Origin: CAZPUS01 sp964589825
GTDB taxonomy: Bacteria; Fibrobacterota; Chitinivibrionia; Chitinivibrionales; WJKA01
Direction of reading: 5' to 3'
NCBI GenBank assembly: GCA_964589825.1
Contig: CAZPUS010000051.1
Span: 1 to 17,156, forward strand
Length of the DNA stretch: 17,156 bases
Below, piece after piece: positions 6,978 to 15,157 of this stretch (its first letter is position 1; the number at the start of each line of letters is the position of its first letter). The notes beneath the pieces were generated by a model. It saw only the letters and a program-made list of their open reading frames with translations, was not told the DNA's origin and searched no databases. Made by a program: the position numbers and the translations under genes.

Positions 6978-8281
6978 GCACAGTCGATATAAATGTAAAG
7001 CACGTTACCCGCGTGGAGGGTCACGGCAACATTGTGGTAAAGGGAAGCGACGGCACTGTCGAGAAGGTCGAATGGCAGGTTCCCGAAGCACCCCGCTTTT
7101 TTGAAGCGATGGTGCGGGGAAGGCGTTTCGATGAAATTCAGACGATTGTTTCACGAATATGCGGGATCTGTTCCGCCTCTCATTCACTCGCTGCAATCAA
7201 AGGGGTGGAAGACGCACTTGGTGTCACAGTTACTGATCAGACACACAAACTACGGGTTCTGCTTAATTACGGTGAGCAGCTCGAAAGTCATGTGCTGCAC
7301 ATCGGCTATCTCGTGGCCCCCGATCTTCTTGGCGTAAAATCGGTGGTGCCGCTGGTCTCCTCGCATACCGATCTGGTAAAAACGATTATTGCGGCGCACC
7401 GGCTTGGCAATGAAACAATGGAATTGCTGGGCGGGCGACGTACCCATCCGGTAACGGTAAAGCCCGGCGGCGTGAGCAAAGTCCCCACGCGTGAACAGCT
7501 GCAGGATCTGCGCGCACGTTTCGAACAGGTGGTACCCAAGCTGAAGACGATAGCGGAGGCGGTCCTTTCGGTTGCGGATGTACTGCCAGATTTTAACAGA
7601 GATACCGAATATATTGCACTGTCGGATGCTGGCTATTATACTTTCTATGACGGGCGCATCGGCAGCAGTGATGCAGACGAGACCCGCGATCATCGGGAAT
7701 TCGAATCGGTCGCCAACGAGTACATTTCACCCCAGAGTACCGCAAAATGGACCAAATGGCATCGAGACGCCTACGCAGTCGGCGCACTGGCACGGTTTAA
7801 CCTCAATGCGGACCTTCTGCTTCCGACCGCCAAAAGTGTCGCCGATATGTTCGGCCTCAAAAAAGGATGCTGCAACCCCTATTTCAACAATATCGCCCAG
7901 GTCGTGGAATCGGTTCAGGTAATCGAACACGGTATACAGCTTATGGACGAGTTGCTCGAAACAGGTATCGATCCTGCCGCCAGCGCGGTTCCAGAGATAA
8001 AACCAACGCCCGGGACGGGCGTGGGCTGTGTTGAAGCGCCGCGTGGGATTCTGTTTCATAAATATACCTTTGACGAAAACGGCTGCTGCACGAATGCCAA
8101 TATCTGTATTCCGACAAACCAGAATCACGGAAATATACAGAAAGACTTCGAAGCGCTTGTTCCGCAGATTATCGGCGAAAAGAGCGAAGACGAAATACGG
8201 CAGGCACTGGAGGTTCTTGTGCGTGCGTACGATCCGTGTATTTCATGCTCAACCCATTATCTCAACGTCGATTTCGTCTGA
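6974..8281 (+). CDS. hyhL: Group 3b [NiFe] hydrogenase large (alpha) subunit
   Basis: This catalytic subunit (435 aa) binds the NiFe(CN)2CO centre. The N-terminal RVEGHG motif is followed by RICGICSASH (C63, C66), and the C-terminal motif is DPCISCSTH (C422, C425). Seven residues (YLNVDFV) follow H428. This is the peptide normally cleaved by the maturation endopeptidase after nickel insertion, and the endopeptidase gene lies just downstream. The ATG at 6974 overlaps the small-subunit stop (ATGA), with AGGAGA upstream. The longer open frame from 6857 encodes non-homologous sequence inside the small-subunit gene. The four-cysteine ligand set and length fit group 3b or 3d; the neighbouring beta and gamma genes make 3b the better call. 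Confidence 0.95.
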   Translation: MSTVDINVKHVTRVEGHGNIVVKGSDGTVEKVEWQVPEAPRFFEAMVRGRRFDEIQTIVSRICGICSASHSLAAIKGVEDALGVTVTDQTHKLRVLLNYGEQLESHVLHIGYLVAPDLLGVKSVVPLVSSHTDLVKTIIAAHRLGNETMELLGGRRTHPVTVKPGGVSKVPTREQLQDLRARFEQVVPKLKTIAEAVLSVADVLPDFNRDTEYIALSDAGYYTFYDGRIGSSDADETRDHREFESVANEYISPQSTAKWTKWHRDAYAVGALARFNLNADLLLPTAKSVADMFGLKKGCCNPYFNNIAQVVESVQVIEHGIQLMDELLETGIDPAASAVPEIKPTPGTGVGCVEAPRGILFHKYTFDENGCCTNANICIPTNQNHGNIQKDFEALVPQIIGEKSEDEIRQALEVLVRAYDPCISCSTHYLNVDFV

Positions 8282-8283
8282 TA

Positions 8284-8301
8284 CCCGGCAGTCCTGCCCG
8301 G
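8284..8301 (+). terminator. Weak hairpin after the large-subunit gene
   Basis: CCCGGCA and TGCCCGG form a short stem with one C-C mismatch and a GTCC loop, starting three bases after the stop of the [NiFe] large subunit. No clean T-run follows, only T-rich sequence about 20 bases on. It may cause attenuation or partial termination before the maturation operon. A second weak stem (ACCG/CGGT) followed by five Ts lies at about 8381-8399. Confidence 0.2.
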
Positions 8302-8396
8302 AACTCACCCTGTATACTATTTTCTTCATTCCGGCATCATGACCGGCGACTGCGGTGTGAGCGCAACATAACCGCGCAAGACCGACATACGGTGTT

Positions 8397-8457
8397 TTTG
8401 ATTATCAAACGCATGAAGGTTGAAAAACGCCGCACAATTGTGACGTGTGATTGTCAC
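8397..8457. promoter_or_regulatory. Two short palindromes upstream of the maturation operon
   Basis: TTTGAT-T-ATCAAA (8397-8409) is a perfect odd palindrome. GTGA-TTG-TCAC (8447-8457) is a second, and their centres are 49 bases apart. Both have the form (T/G)TGA-N3-TCA(A/C). An additional GTGAC at 8440-8444 pairs with the same GTCAC at wider spacing. The half-sites resemble the CRP/FNR-type site at 4323-4336, but the spacing is shorter. I did not find a convincing -35/-10 pair in this gap, so whether the maturation operon has its own promoter is open. Confidence 0.35.
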
Positions 8458-8533
8458 GCGGACGGGATAAAAAAAGAATAACGTACTGAAGTATTTTCCG
8501 TGTAAGAGAATTTCAACGGAGGTAGTTGCAGTT

Positions 8534-9064
8534 ATGGAAGAAAGACCGTGTTTTTCGGACGATGTCGGGAGCACGGGTAACAGGTCGGTCATAGCAGGAG
8601 TGGGCAATACCATGATGCGGGACGAGGGTGCGGGTATCAACGTAGTACAGCGTATGGAGCTTTATGGATTTGTACCGGCCGGGTATACAATAGAGAAAGT
8701 CGGTGCATCTTCCTTCAATATTGTGCATGCGATATCATCCACCGAGGTGGCGGTTGTGGTCGATTGTGCGTATATGAAAGAAACCCCCGGCACAATCAGG
8801 ATGTTTACCCCCGATCAGGTCGAATCAAAAAAGTTTTCCGGCGGATTGTCACTTCATGACGGGGATCTTCTGCAGTCCATCGATCTTCTGCGTCGTATCG
8901 GCGAAGTGCCCCGGCATATCTATATTTTTGGAATCGAGCCACACACGGTCGAATATGGTGAAGGACTCAGCACCATTCTTGAACGTAACCTGTTTCATTA
9001 TGTTGCGTATATCTGCAAATGTCTCGAAACCATCGGGGAAATGACCCGGCCTGTCAATGCATGA
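8534..9064 (+). CDS. [NiFe] hydrogenase maturation endopeptidase (HyaD/HybD/HycI family)
   Basis: This nickel-checking protease (176 aa) removes the C-terminal peptide of the large subunit once the NiFe(CN)2CO centre is in place. GVGNTMMRDEGAG carries the conserved acid (E31 by alignment with HybD E16). D77 (VVVDCAY) and H108 (LHDGD) match the other two metal-binding residues, and the GIEP motif is present. The N-terminus is about 18 residues longer than usual. The ATG at 8534 is preceded by GGAGG at 8518-8522, and no better start precedes the GVGN motif. It heads the maturation operon and overlaps hypA by eight bases, so its substrate is almost certainly the adjacent alpha subunit. Confidence 0.93.
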   Translation: MEERPCFSDDVGSTGNRSVIAGVGNTMMRDEGAGINVVQRMELYGFVPAGYTIEKVGASSFNIVHAISSTEVAVVVDCAYMKETPGTIRMFTPDQVESKKFSGGLSLHDGDLLQSIDLLRRIGEVPRHIYIFGIEPHTVEYGEGLSTILERNLFHYVAYICKCLETIGEMTRPVNA

Positions 9065-9419
9065 GTTTAGTCTCTGTAAGTCCATAGTCGATTCGGTGTG
9101 CGCGCAGATGGAGCGCAACGGATGCCGCACCGGCGATCTGGTCGCCACGCATATCAGCGTTGGTGCAATGCGCCAGGTAGTACAGGAACAGATGCAGTGT
9201 GCCTATGCCGCCCTTACAAAAGATACCGCTGCACGGGGCTCACGGTTACAGATACATATCTGCCCGGTAAAAATTGCGTGTAATGAGTGCGGGTGGGAAG
9301 GTGAGGTCGATTCCGCAATGGTATATTGTCCCCACTGTCACACCACCGATTACAACCTGCTGCAGGGCAAAGAGATGACACTTGAAAAACTGGAGGTGAG
9401 AAAAGACGATGAGCAGTAA
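9057..9419 (+). CDS. hypA: Hydrogenase nickel incorporation protein HypA
   Basis: This small nickel chaperone (120 aa, normal length) works with HypB to load nickel into the large-subunit precursor. It begins MHEFSLC, whose His2 is the nickel ligand of the family, and has the structural zinc site formed by C75, C78 (CNEC) and C91, C94 (CPHC). The start overlaps the end of the endopeptidase gene and the stop overlaps the hypB start by 11 bases. Confidence 0.95.
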   Translation: MHEFSLCKSIVDSVCAQMERNGCRTGDLVATHISVGAMRQVVQEQMQCAYAALTKDTAARGSRLQIHICPVKIACNECGWEGEVDSAMVYCPHCHTTDYNLLQGKEMTLEKLEVRKDDEQ

Positions 9420-10089
9420 CGAAATAAACGTATACCAGAATCTGATGGGCGAGAATGAAAAATGGGCGCAGCAGATCCGTGCATTACGCCGAAGCCGGGG
9501 GATTTCGATGATCAATCTCATTGGATCGCCCGGAAGCGGAAAGACGGCGCTGCTGGAGGCTATGGTGCACCAATTTGGTGATATGTCTCGTATCGCGGTA
9601 CTTGAGGGAGATGTGGCGACTACCAATGATGCCGCACGGTTGCATGCACTCGATATCGTGGTTGCACAGCTTCTTTCCAACGGTGCGTGTCATCTCGAAG
9701 CGAAGCTGGTACATCGTGCGCTTTCCGATCTTGCACTCGATTCACTCGACATGGTTATTGTGGAGAATGTAGGAAACCTGGTATGTCCTGCTGAATTCGA
9801 TATAGGCGAAGATGCGAAAGTGGCGGTTCTGAGCGTGACAGAAGGAGAGGACAAACCGCTCAAGTATCCCCTGCTGTTTCAGGAGGCGGGGTGTGCGGTG
9901 ATATCAAAAATCGATCTGTGTGCACATCTTGAGTATGATCTTGAACAATGTGTGGCGAATATACAAGAGATACACCCTCAGCTGCCGGTGTATACCCTCT
10001 CTTCCCGAAGCGGGGAAGGGATGCAGCAGTGGCTTTCCTGGGTCCGGGAGCAACGCGAAAATGCGAACGCGACTGCGCGCAGTAGTTAG
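9409..10089 (+). CDS. hypB: Hydrogenase nickel incorporation GTPase HypB
   Basis: This SIMIBI-class GTPase (226 aa) delivers nickel with HypA. The P-loop GSPGSGKT is at 39-46, the metal-site Cys-His pair is C94-H95, the VENVGNLVCP motif follows with C126, and the base-recognition motif is SKID at 166-169. It lacks the N-terminal CxxCGC motif of E. coli HypB and any histidine-rich nickel-storage stretch, so it is the minimal regulatory form. The ATG at 9409 lies inside the end of hypA. Its last 29 bases overlap the chosen hypF start. Confidence 0.95.
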   Translation: MSSNEINVYQNLMGENEKWAQQIRALRRSRGISMINLIGSPGSGKTALLEAMVHQFGDMSRIAVLEGDVATTNDAARLHALDIVVAQLLSNGACHLEAKLVHRALSDLALDSLDMVIVENVGNLVCPAEFDIGEDAKVAVLSVTEGEDKPLKYPLLFQEAGCAVISKIDLCAHLEYDLEQCVANIQEIHPQLPVYTLSSRSGEGMQQWLSWVREQRENANATARSS

Positions 10090-12376
10090 GGGGCGCGTAC
10101 AGGGAGTCGGTTTCCGGCCGAGGGTCTACTCAATCGCGACCGCCGCGGGACTGGCCGGATTCGTGCGCAACATGCCGGGCGGGGTCGAAATAGAGCTCGA
10201 AGGGGGTGCTGAAGCGATTACCAATTGTATGGAGACGCTGCAAAACTCTCCCCCGGTACAGGCACGTATTGAAACCATCGACACCACCCGGATCGAGGTA
10301 CAACAGGATACTGAATTCGACATTGTGCAAAGCGGGACTCATGGAAACATTTTTCCTCTTTTGCCTCCCGATCTGGCAACCTGTGAAGATTGCTGCAGGG
10401 AGCTGTTCGATGCGTGTGACCGCAGATACCGTTATCCCTTCATAAACTGTACCAATTGCGGGCCTCGCTATACAATCGTACGTTCGCTTCCCTATGATCG
10501 TCATCGAACTTCGATGCACGCCTTTGAGCAGTGTGCAAGGTGCACACGCGAATATCATGACCCTGCGGATCGTCGGTTCGATGCACAACCCAACGCCTGT
10601 GCCGACTGCGGACCGCAGCTGCAGTATATCGATGCAGGCGGCTCCCCCATGGGTGGTGATCCAGTGGACCGCGCGGCCCGCGCGCTTAACCAGGGTGGTA
10701 TCGTTGCGGTAAAAGGTCTGGGAGGCTATCACCTCTGCTGCAACGGACTCGATGCAGAAGCGGTGACATCTCTTCGCAGCCGTAAAAAACGGCCGCATAA
10801 GGCATGCGCGTTGATGTGTGCATCGCTTGATGAGGCGATGCAGTATTGCGAGTGCAATGAGCATCAACGCAGTGAGCTTGTCTCCGTGGCTGCCCCGATC
10901 GTGATATGTGCACGCAAACGGGGTTGTGCCCTGCCCCGGCACATTTCCCCGGACACAAACGATATCGGCATAATGCTGCCCTACACTCCCCTGCATCATC
11001 TGCTGTGCAGGGCAGCAGGCGTACCGCTCGTGATGACGAGTGCAAACCTGCACAACGAGCCGCTTATCATCGATGAAACGCAGCTGCGGGAGCTGCTGGG
11101 GCCGGTCGCGGACGCCGCACTCATTCACAACCGTAGTATTGTCCATCGATGTGACGACACGGTACTGACACGCACCTCAAAAGGAACCCGGCTCTTTTTT
11201 CGACGAAGCAGGGGATTTGTGCCCGACGCGCTTTCTCTTTTGGATAAAGGCCCACCGGTACTGGGATGCGGAGCGCATCAAAAAGTGGTTGCCGCACTCT
11301 CTTGCGACGAACGGGTCTATCTTTCGCCGCATATCGGAGATATGAGTTCTTATCCGGTGCAGGCATATTACACCCAAACGGTGGATGAAATGAAAGCGCT
11401 TTTTGGCATCACCCCTTCGATAATTGCGCACGATATGCATCCGCAGTATGCGACAACCCGCTATGCGCACCGTTGGAAAGATGTCACGCGCTGCGAAGTG
11501 CAGCATCATCATGCGCATATCGCCTCCTGTATGACCGAACACCATCTGTCGCAGAGAGTAATCGGGGTGGCTCTCGATGGAACCGGGTATGGTGACGATG
11601 GAACGATCTGGGGAGGAGAGTTTCTGCTGACCGATTTGTGCGACTATCGTCGCGTGGCTCATTTTGCCGAATATATGATGCCCGGTGCCGATGCCGCAGT
11701 TCGGGAGCCCATTCGCATGGCACTGAGCTGTTGTGCGCAAGAGAGGGGTATGCATGTGCACGCGCTCCCCGGATGGCTTGTGACGCGTTTTGGAGAGGAT
11801 CAGACCCGGATATTGCTTCGTGCGATGCAGCGGGGGATAAACTCACCGTATACGTCAAGCTGTGGCAGGCTCTTTGACGCGGTTGCGGCATTGTGCGGTG
11901 TGTGTGACCGCACCACTTACGACGGCCAGGCGGCCGTGCGTTTGCAGCATCTGTGTGAGCCCAGCCGACACCGTGCCTATCCCTTCGACATCCAATCGTA
12001 CGATACAAAGGATATTTTAGTATTTTCACCCATGTTCGATGCGCTTATAAAAGACATCGATGCACATGAAAACGTCTCTGTAATAGCGTCCCGTTTTCAT
12101 GCGACCGTGATTGCAGCGGTGACGGCGGAGTGTGAGAGACTCCGGCAGCGGTATGCGATTGACACCGTGGTGTTATCAGGTGGGGTTTTTCAGAATATGG
12201 TGATTCTCGAGGGAATAACCAGGCAGCTGGAAAATTCGGATTTCCGTGTCTACTCACACGAGTTGCAGCCTCCGAACGATGCCTGTATCGGATGCGGGCA
12301 GGTGGCCGTCGCACTCGCAAAAAATGCATCGCAACATATGACAAGGAACGAGTATGTGTCTCGCAGTACCGGTTAA
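10061..12376 (+). CDS. hypF: Carbamoyltransferase HypF
   Basis: This large enzyme (771 aa, usual size) makes the thiocarbamate on HypE that becomes the cyanide ligands of the NiFe site. In order it has an acylphosphatase domain (RGRVQGVGFRP at 10-20), two zinc-finger units with paired CxxC motifs at about 105-190, a YrdC-like adenylating domain at about 205-375, and a Kae1-like carbamoyl-transfer domain with HHHAH near 482, GVALDGTGYGDDG from about 501 and LSGGVFQN near 705. The ATG at 10061 gives the standard MRTRLRAVVRGRVQGVGF beginning. An earlier in-frame ATG at 9920 would add 47 non-homologous residues within hypB. It overlaps hypB by 29 bases and hypC by 23. Confidence 0.95.
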   Translation: MRTRLRAVVRGRVQGVGFRPRVYSIATAAGLAGFVRNMPGGVEIELEGGAEAITNCMETLQNSPPVQARIETIDTTRIEVQQDTEFDIVQSGTHGNIFPLLPPDLATCEDCCRELFDACDRRYRYPFINCTNCGPRYTIVRSLPYDRHRTSMHAFEQCARCTREYHDPADRRFDAQPNACADCGPQLQYIDAGGSPMGGDPVDRAARALNQGGIVAVKGLGGYHLCCNGLDAEAVTSLRSRKKRPHKACALMCASLDEAMQYCECNEHQRSELVSVAAPIVICARKRGCALPRHISPDTNDIGIMLPYTPLHHLLCRAAGVPLVMTSANLHNEPLIIDETQLRELLGPVADAALIHNRSIVHRCDDTVLTRTSKGTRLFFRRSRGFVPDALSLLDKGPPVLGCGAHQKVVAALSCDERVYLSPHIGDMSSYPVQAYYTQTVDEMKALFGITPSIIAHDMHPQYATTRYAHRWKDVTRCEVQHHHAHIASCMTEHHLSQRVIGVALDGTGYGDDGTIWGGEFLLTDLCDYRRVAHFAEYMMPGADAAVREPIRMALSCCAQERGMHVHALPGWLVTRFGEDQTRILLRAMQRGINSPYTSSCGRLFDAVAALCGVCDRTTYDGQAAVRLQHLCEPSRHRAYPFDIQSYDTKDILVFSPMFDALIKDIDAHENVSVIASRFHATVIAAVTAECERLRQRYAIDTVVLSGGVFQNMVILEGITRQLENSDFRVYSHELQPPNDACIGCGQVAVALAKNASQHMTRNEYVSRSTG

Positions 12377-12563
12377 AATACTTTCCGTATCAGAGGACGG
12401 ATATTCCTCCCGTGTCGATGCGGATGGAGTACAGCAGGATGTAAACGTGGCGTTTATCGATAATCCTGAACCCGGCGATTACGTATTGGTTCATGCCGGA
12501 TTCGCGATCCGCAAGTGGAGCCGTGAGGATTACGAAGAATACCGAAATATTGTAGGAGAGTGA
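12354..12563 (+). CDS. hypC: Hydrogenase assembly chaperone HypC
   Basis: This small chaperone (69 aa, at the short end for the family) carries the Fe(CN)2CO precursor with HypD and hands it to the large subunit. The obligatory Cys2 is present in MCLAVPVKI, and the GDYVLVHAGFAI segment typical of the beta-barrel follows. The start lies inside the end of hypF, and hypD starts directly after the stop. Confidence 0.95.
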   Translation: MCLAVPVKILSVSEDGYSSRVDADGVQQDVNVAFIDNPEPGDYVLVHAGFAIRKWSREDYEEYRNIVGE

Positions 12564-13685
12564 GTGGAAATGGCTGCGCGCACAACAGAGGACGATATAA
12601 CCGGGCTTTGGAAAAAGGCGGCGCAATACGACGCACCGGTGCACTGTATGGAAGTGTGCGGCACCCATACCATGGCCGCTTTTCGTACCGGTCTTAGATC
12701 GCGGCTTCCGGAAACGATACATCTTCATTCCGGGCCGGGCTGTCCGGTATGTGTTACCGCGCAGCACTATATCGACTCCGCACAAGCACTGGCGAGTGAA
12801 CATGAGGTTACCGTGGCGACATTCGGTGACATGATTCGTGTGCCGGGAACGTACGATTCGCTGGCCCACACGCGCGCACGAGGCGCATCTGTCAAGGTTG
12901 TGTATTCCCCGCAGCAGGCGCTCGCAGTTGCGCGCGATAATCCGGATAAAGAAGTGGTTTTCCTCGGGATCGGGTTCGAAACCACGACCCCGGCGGTTGC
13001 ATGGACAATTCAGCAGGCGGACGCAGAAGGTCTCGGCAATTATTCGGTGCTCTGTGCGCATAAAACAATACCACCCGCCATGCATGCGCTTTGCAGCAGT
13101 CCGGATGTGCGTATCGACGGATTTTTGTGTCCGGGACACGTAAGTGTCATAACAGGCGCACGTATCTACGAGCCCGTCTGTAGCGACTATTACACCCCCT
13201 GTGTGGTAGCAGGATTCGAATTCCGGGATATGGTCGGGGCGATCTCCATGATCCTTGATCAGTTGATGCAGCATGAGGCAAAGGTGGAAATCGAATACGC
13301 CCGCAGCGTTAATAGAGACGGCAACACAAAAGCTCGCGACGTCGTATCCCGGATTTTTTACCTCGGCGACGCACAATGGCGCGGTATCGGCACCATTTCC
13401 GGCAGTGGCCTGCATATCCGGGATGCATATGCACGCTTCGATGCCGCCCGGAAGTATGGCCTTGACATGCGCGATAACAACGCGCATGAAACCCGTGGAT
13501 GCCGTTGCGGCGATGTACTGCGTGCGGCTATTACACCGTATGAATGCCCGCTGTTCGGCGACGTATGCACACCGGCATCACCCGCAGGGCCATGCATGGT
13601 ATCCGCCGAAGGAAGCTGTGCCGCGTATTATAAATATGCCCGTATGAAAAACAAAGGTGCGGCGGCGTCTGCACAAAAGGAATAA
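12564..13685 (+). CDS. hypD: Fe(CN)2CO scaffold protein HypD
   Basis: This iron-sulfur protein (373 aa from GTG, 371 from ATG) builds the Fe(CN)2CO group together with HypC and HypE. The N-terminal active-site cysteines are in VCGTHT (C32) and GPGCPVC (C60, C63). The GIGFETTTPA motif is central, and the C-terminal cysteine-rich part (CRCGDVL, YECPLF, GPCMVSAEGSCAAYY) supplies the [4Fe-4S] ligands. Two starts compete: GTG at 12564, directly after the hypC stop and about five bases from AGGAG, and ATG at 12570, about eleven bases from it. The difference is two residues and has no effect on function. Confidence 0.95.
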   Translation: MEMAARTTEDDITGLWKKAAQYDAPVHCMEVCGTHTMAAFRTGLRSRLPETIHLHSGPGCPVCVTAQHYIDSAQALASEHEVTVATFGDMIRVPGTYDSLAHTRARGASVKVVYSPQQALAVARDNPDKEVVFLGIGFETTTPAVAWTIQQADAEGLGNYSVLCAHKTIPPAMHALCSSPDVRIDGFLCPGHVSVITGARIYEPVCSDYYTPCVVAGFEFRDMVGAISMILDQLMQHEAKVEIEYARSVNRDGNTKARDVVSRIFYLGDAQWRGIGTISGSGLHIRDAYARFDAARKYGLDMRDNNAHETRGCRCGDVLRAAITPYECPLFGDVCTPASPAGPCMVSAEGSCAAYYKYARMKNKGAAASAQKE

Positions 13686-13690
13686 CTCAT

Positions 13691-14698
13691 ATGCCATCTT
13701 CGATTATTACCGCAGCGCATGGGGGGGGAGGCTCGGGTACCAGGGAGGTCATAGAGCTCATCCGCCGCTATCTCGACAATCCGGTTTTATCTCAGTCCGA
13801 CGATGGTGCCTGTATAGATATTGCGCAGCAGCACCTGGTATTTACCACCGATTCGTATGTCATATATCCGCTTGAGTTCCCCGGGGGGGATATCGGAAGG
13901 CTCGCGGTATGCGGTACGGTGAATGACATCGCTATGCAGGCCGGAGTGCCCAGGTTTCTGAGCCTTTCTTTTATTCTCGAAGAGGGTCTCGAATTTACCA
14001 CTCTGCAGCGTATTATCTCCTCCATCGCCGCTGCGGCAGAAGAGGCGGGAGTAGAGATTGCGACCGGTGATACGAAAGTCGTGGAACACGGAAAAGCGGG
14101 AGGAATCTACATAAATACCAGCGGTATAGGGGTACGGAATCCGTTGCACGATGTACACGTGAAAAACGCGCGTCCCGGCGATGCGGTGATCGTCACCGGT
14201 TCACTCGGTGACCATGGCATTGCGGTGATGAATGCACGGGAGGATCTCGGTATCAGACATGCGCTGAAAAGTGACGTTACCCCGCTTCATGCGATGGCCT
14301 CAAAAGTGCTTGAGAGAAGCCCGGAGATTCACTGCATGCGTGATTTGACGCGCGGAGGCCTTTCTGCCGCGCTATGCGACATTGCGGAGGCGTCACAGAC
14401 AGGAATCGAAATAGATGAGCGCTCGCTTGTTGTCAAAAGACAAGTGCATGGTGCGTGCGCGCTGCTGGGGCTCGATGTGATGAGTGTTGCCAATGAAGGC
14501 AAGGCGCTGCTTGTATGTCCCGAAGCCGATACGGATTCGGTGGTGGCGGCCTGCCGGGAGACTGACGCGGGAAGAGAGGCAACATGTATCGGAACAATCG
14601 TGGCGGATCATCCGGGGACAGCGCTCGTACATACCCGTGAAGGGGGCGAACGGCTCGTCGATATGCCTGCAGGAGAGAATCTGCCCAGAATCTGCTGA
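13691..14698 (+). CDS. hypE: Carbamoyl dehydratase HypE
   Basis: This PurM/ThiL-like ATPase (335 aa, usual length) dehydrates the thiocarbamate on its C-terminal cysteine to thiocyanate. The glycine-rich start (AHGGGGSG), TTDSYVIYPLEFPGGDIG, GTVNDIAM and TGDTKVV motifs are all there, and the protein ends in PRIC with the reactive Cys335. AAGGA lies about ten bases before the ATG, and only five bases separate it from the hypD stop. A run of eight Gs falls at codons 11-13. Confidence 0.95.
   Translation: MPSSIITAAHGGGGSGTREVIELIRRYLDNPVLSQSDDGACIDIAQQHLVFTTDSYVIYPLEFPGGDIGRLAVCGTVNDIAMQAGVPRFLSLSFILEEGLEFTTLQRIISSIAAAAEEAGVEIATGDTKVVEHGKAGGIYINTSGIGVRNPLHDVHVKNARPGDAVIVTGSLGDHGIAVMNAREDLGIRHALKSDVTPLHAMASKVLERSPEIHCMRDLTRGGLSAALCDIAEASQTGIEIDERSLVVKRQVHGACALLGLDVMSVANEGKALLVCPEADTDSVVAACRETDAGREATCIGTIVADHPGTALVHTREGGERLVDMPAGENLPRIC
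13721..13728 (+). repeat. G8 homopolymer within hypE
   Basis: Eight consecutive Gs encode the glycine-rich nucleotide-binding segment near the start of HypE. A one-base change would frameshift hypE after about ten codons. A second G8 run lies in non-coding sequence at 16496-16503. Confidence 0.6.
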
Positions 14699-14726
14699 GT
14701 ATTGAATGCAACCGGAGCACATTACA

Positions 14727-15125
14727 ATGCTACCTTTTCTCACAAAAATAATGCTGGTAGGAAGCGGGGGTTTTGCCGGGGCGGTGCTGCGCTATGCGAT
14801 CGTCGGAGCGGCCGGCATGTTTTTCGGAGAACGGTTTTTCCCTGCCGGTACACTGGCGGTAAACGTGCTTGGCTGTGCGGCCATCGGTATATGTTCCGGC
14901 CTTGCGGAGCAATGGCAGTTTTTTACGGATGAGATACGGCTACTGCTTTTCATAGGGTTTACTGGCAGTTTTACCACGTTTTCCACATTCGGCTACGAGA
15001 CGGTGGTACTTATGAAAAACGGCAAATGGAGCCTCGGGTTTATCAATATAACGGCCCAACTCGTTATCGGGCTTGCGGTACTGTGGGCAGCATACCGTGG
15101 TGTAGCGATGCTGCAGTCGTCGTGA
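14727..15125 (+). CDS. crcB: Fluoride ion channel CrcB/FluC
   Basis: This small membrane protein (132 aa) of the Fluc family forms dual-topology dimers that export fluoride passively. Four hydrophobic segments are visible. Family signatures are GGFAGAVLRY (R22), GTLAVNVLGC (N46), and GFTGSFTTFSTF at 77-88, with the phenylalanines F82 and F85 that line the pores. The ATG at 14727 was preferred because GGAG at 14714-14717 lies nine bases upstream. The ATG at 14706 lacks a ribosome site and would add seven polar residues. It follows hypE by 28 bases on the same strand, so it is probably co-transcribed. I see no fluoride riboswitch upstream. A single copy in the window fits a homodimeric channel. 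Confidence 0.93.
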   Translation: MLPFLTKIMLVGSGGFAGAVLRYAIVGAAGMFFGERFFPAGTLAVNVLGCAAIGICSGLAEQWQFFTDEIRLLLFIGFTGSFTTFSTFGYETVVLMKNGKWSLGFINITAQLVIGLAVLWAAYRGVAMLQSS

Positions 15126-15157
15126 CATCACCGATATAAACCACAACGGAGGTCCGA

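Noticed and set aside
8413..8481. A 22-codon frame (ATG to TAA) in the gap before the endopeptidase gene, containing CDCH
   Set aside because: It has no ribosome site and overlaps the palindromes. It has no recognisable family, and open frames this short are expected by chance.
14200..14727. A fluoride riboswitch in front of crcB
   Set aside because: The expected conserved GGNGAUGG...UUCNCC-type core was not seen in the end of hypE or the short gap.
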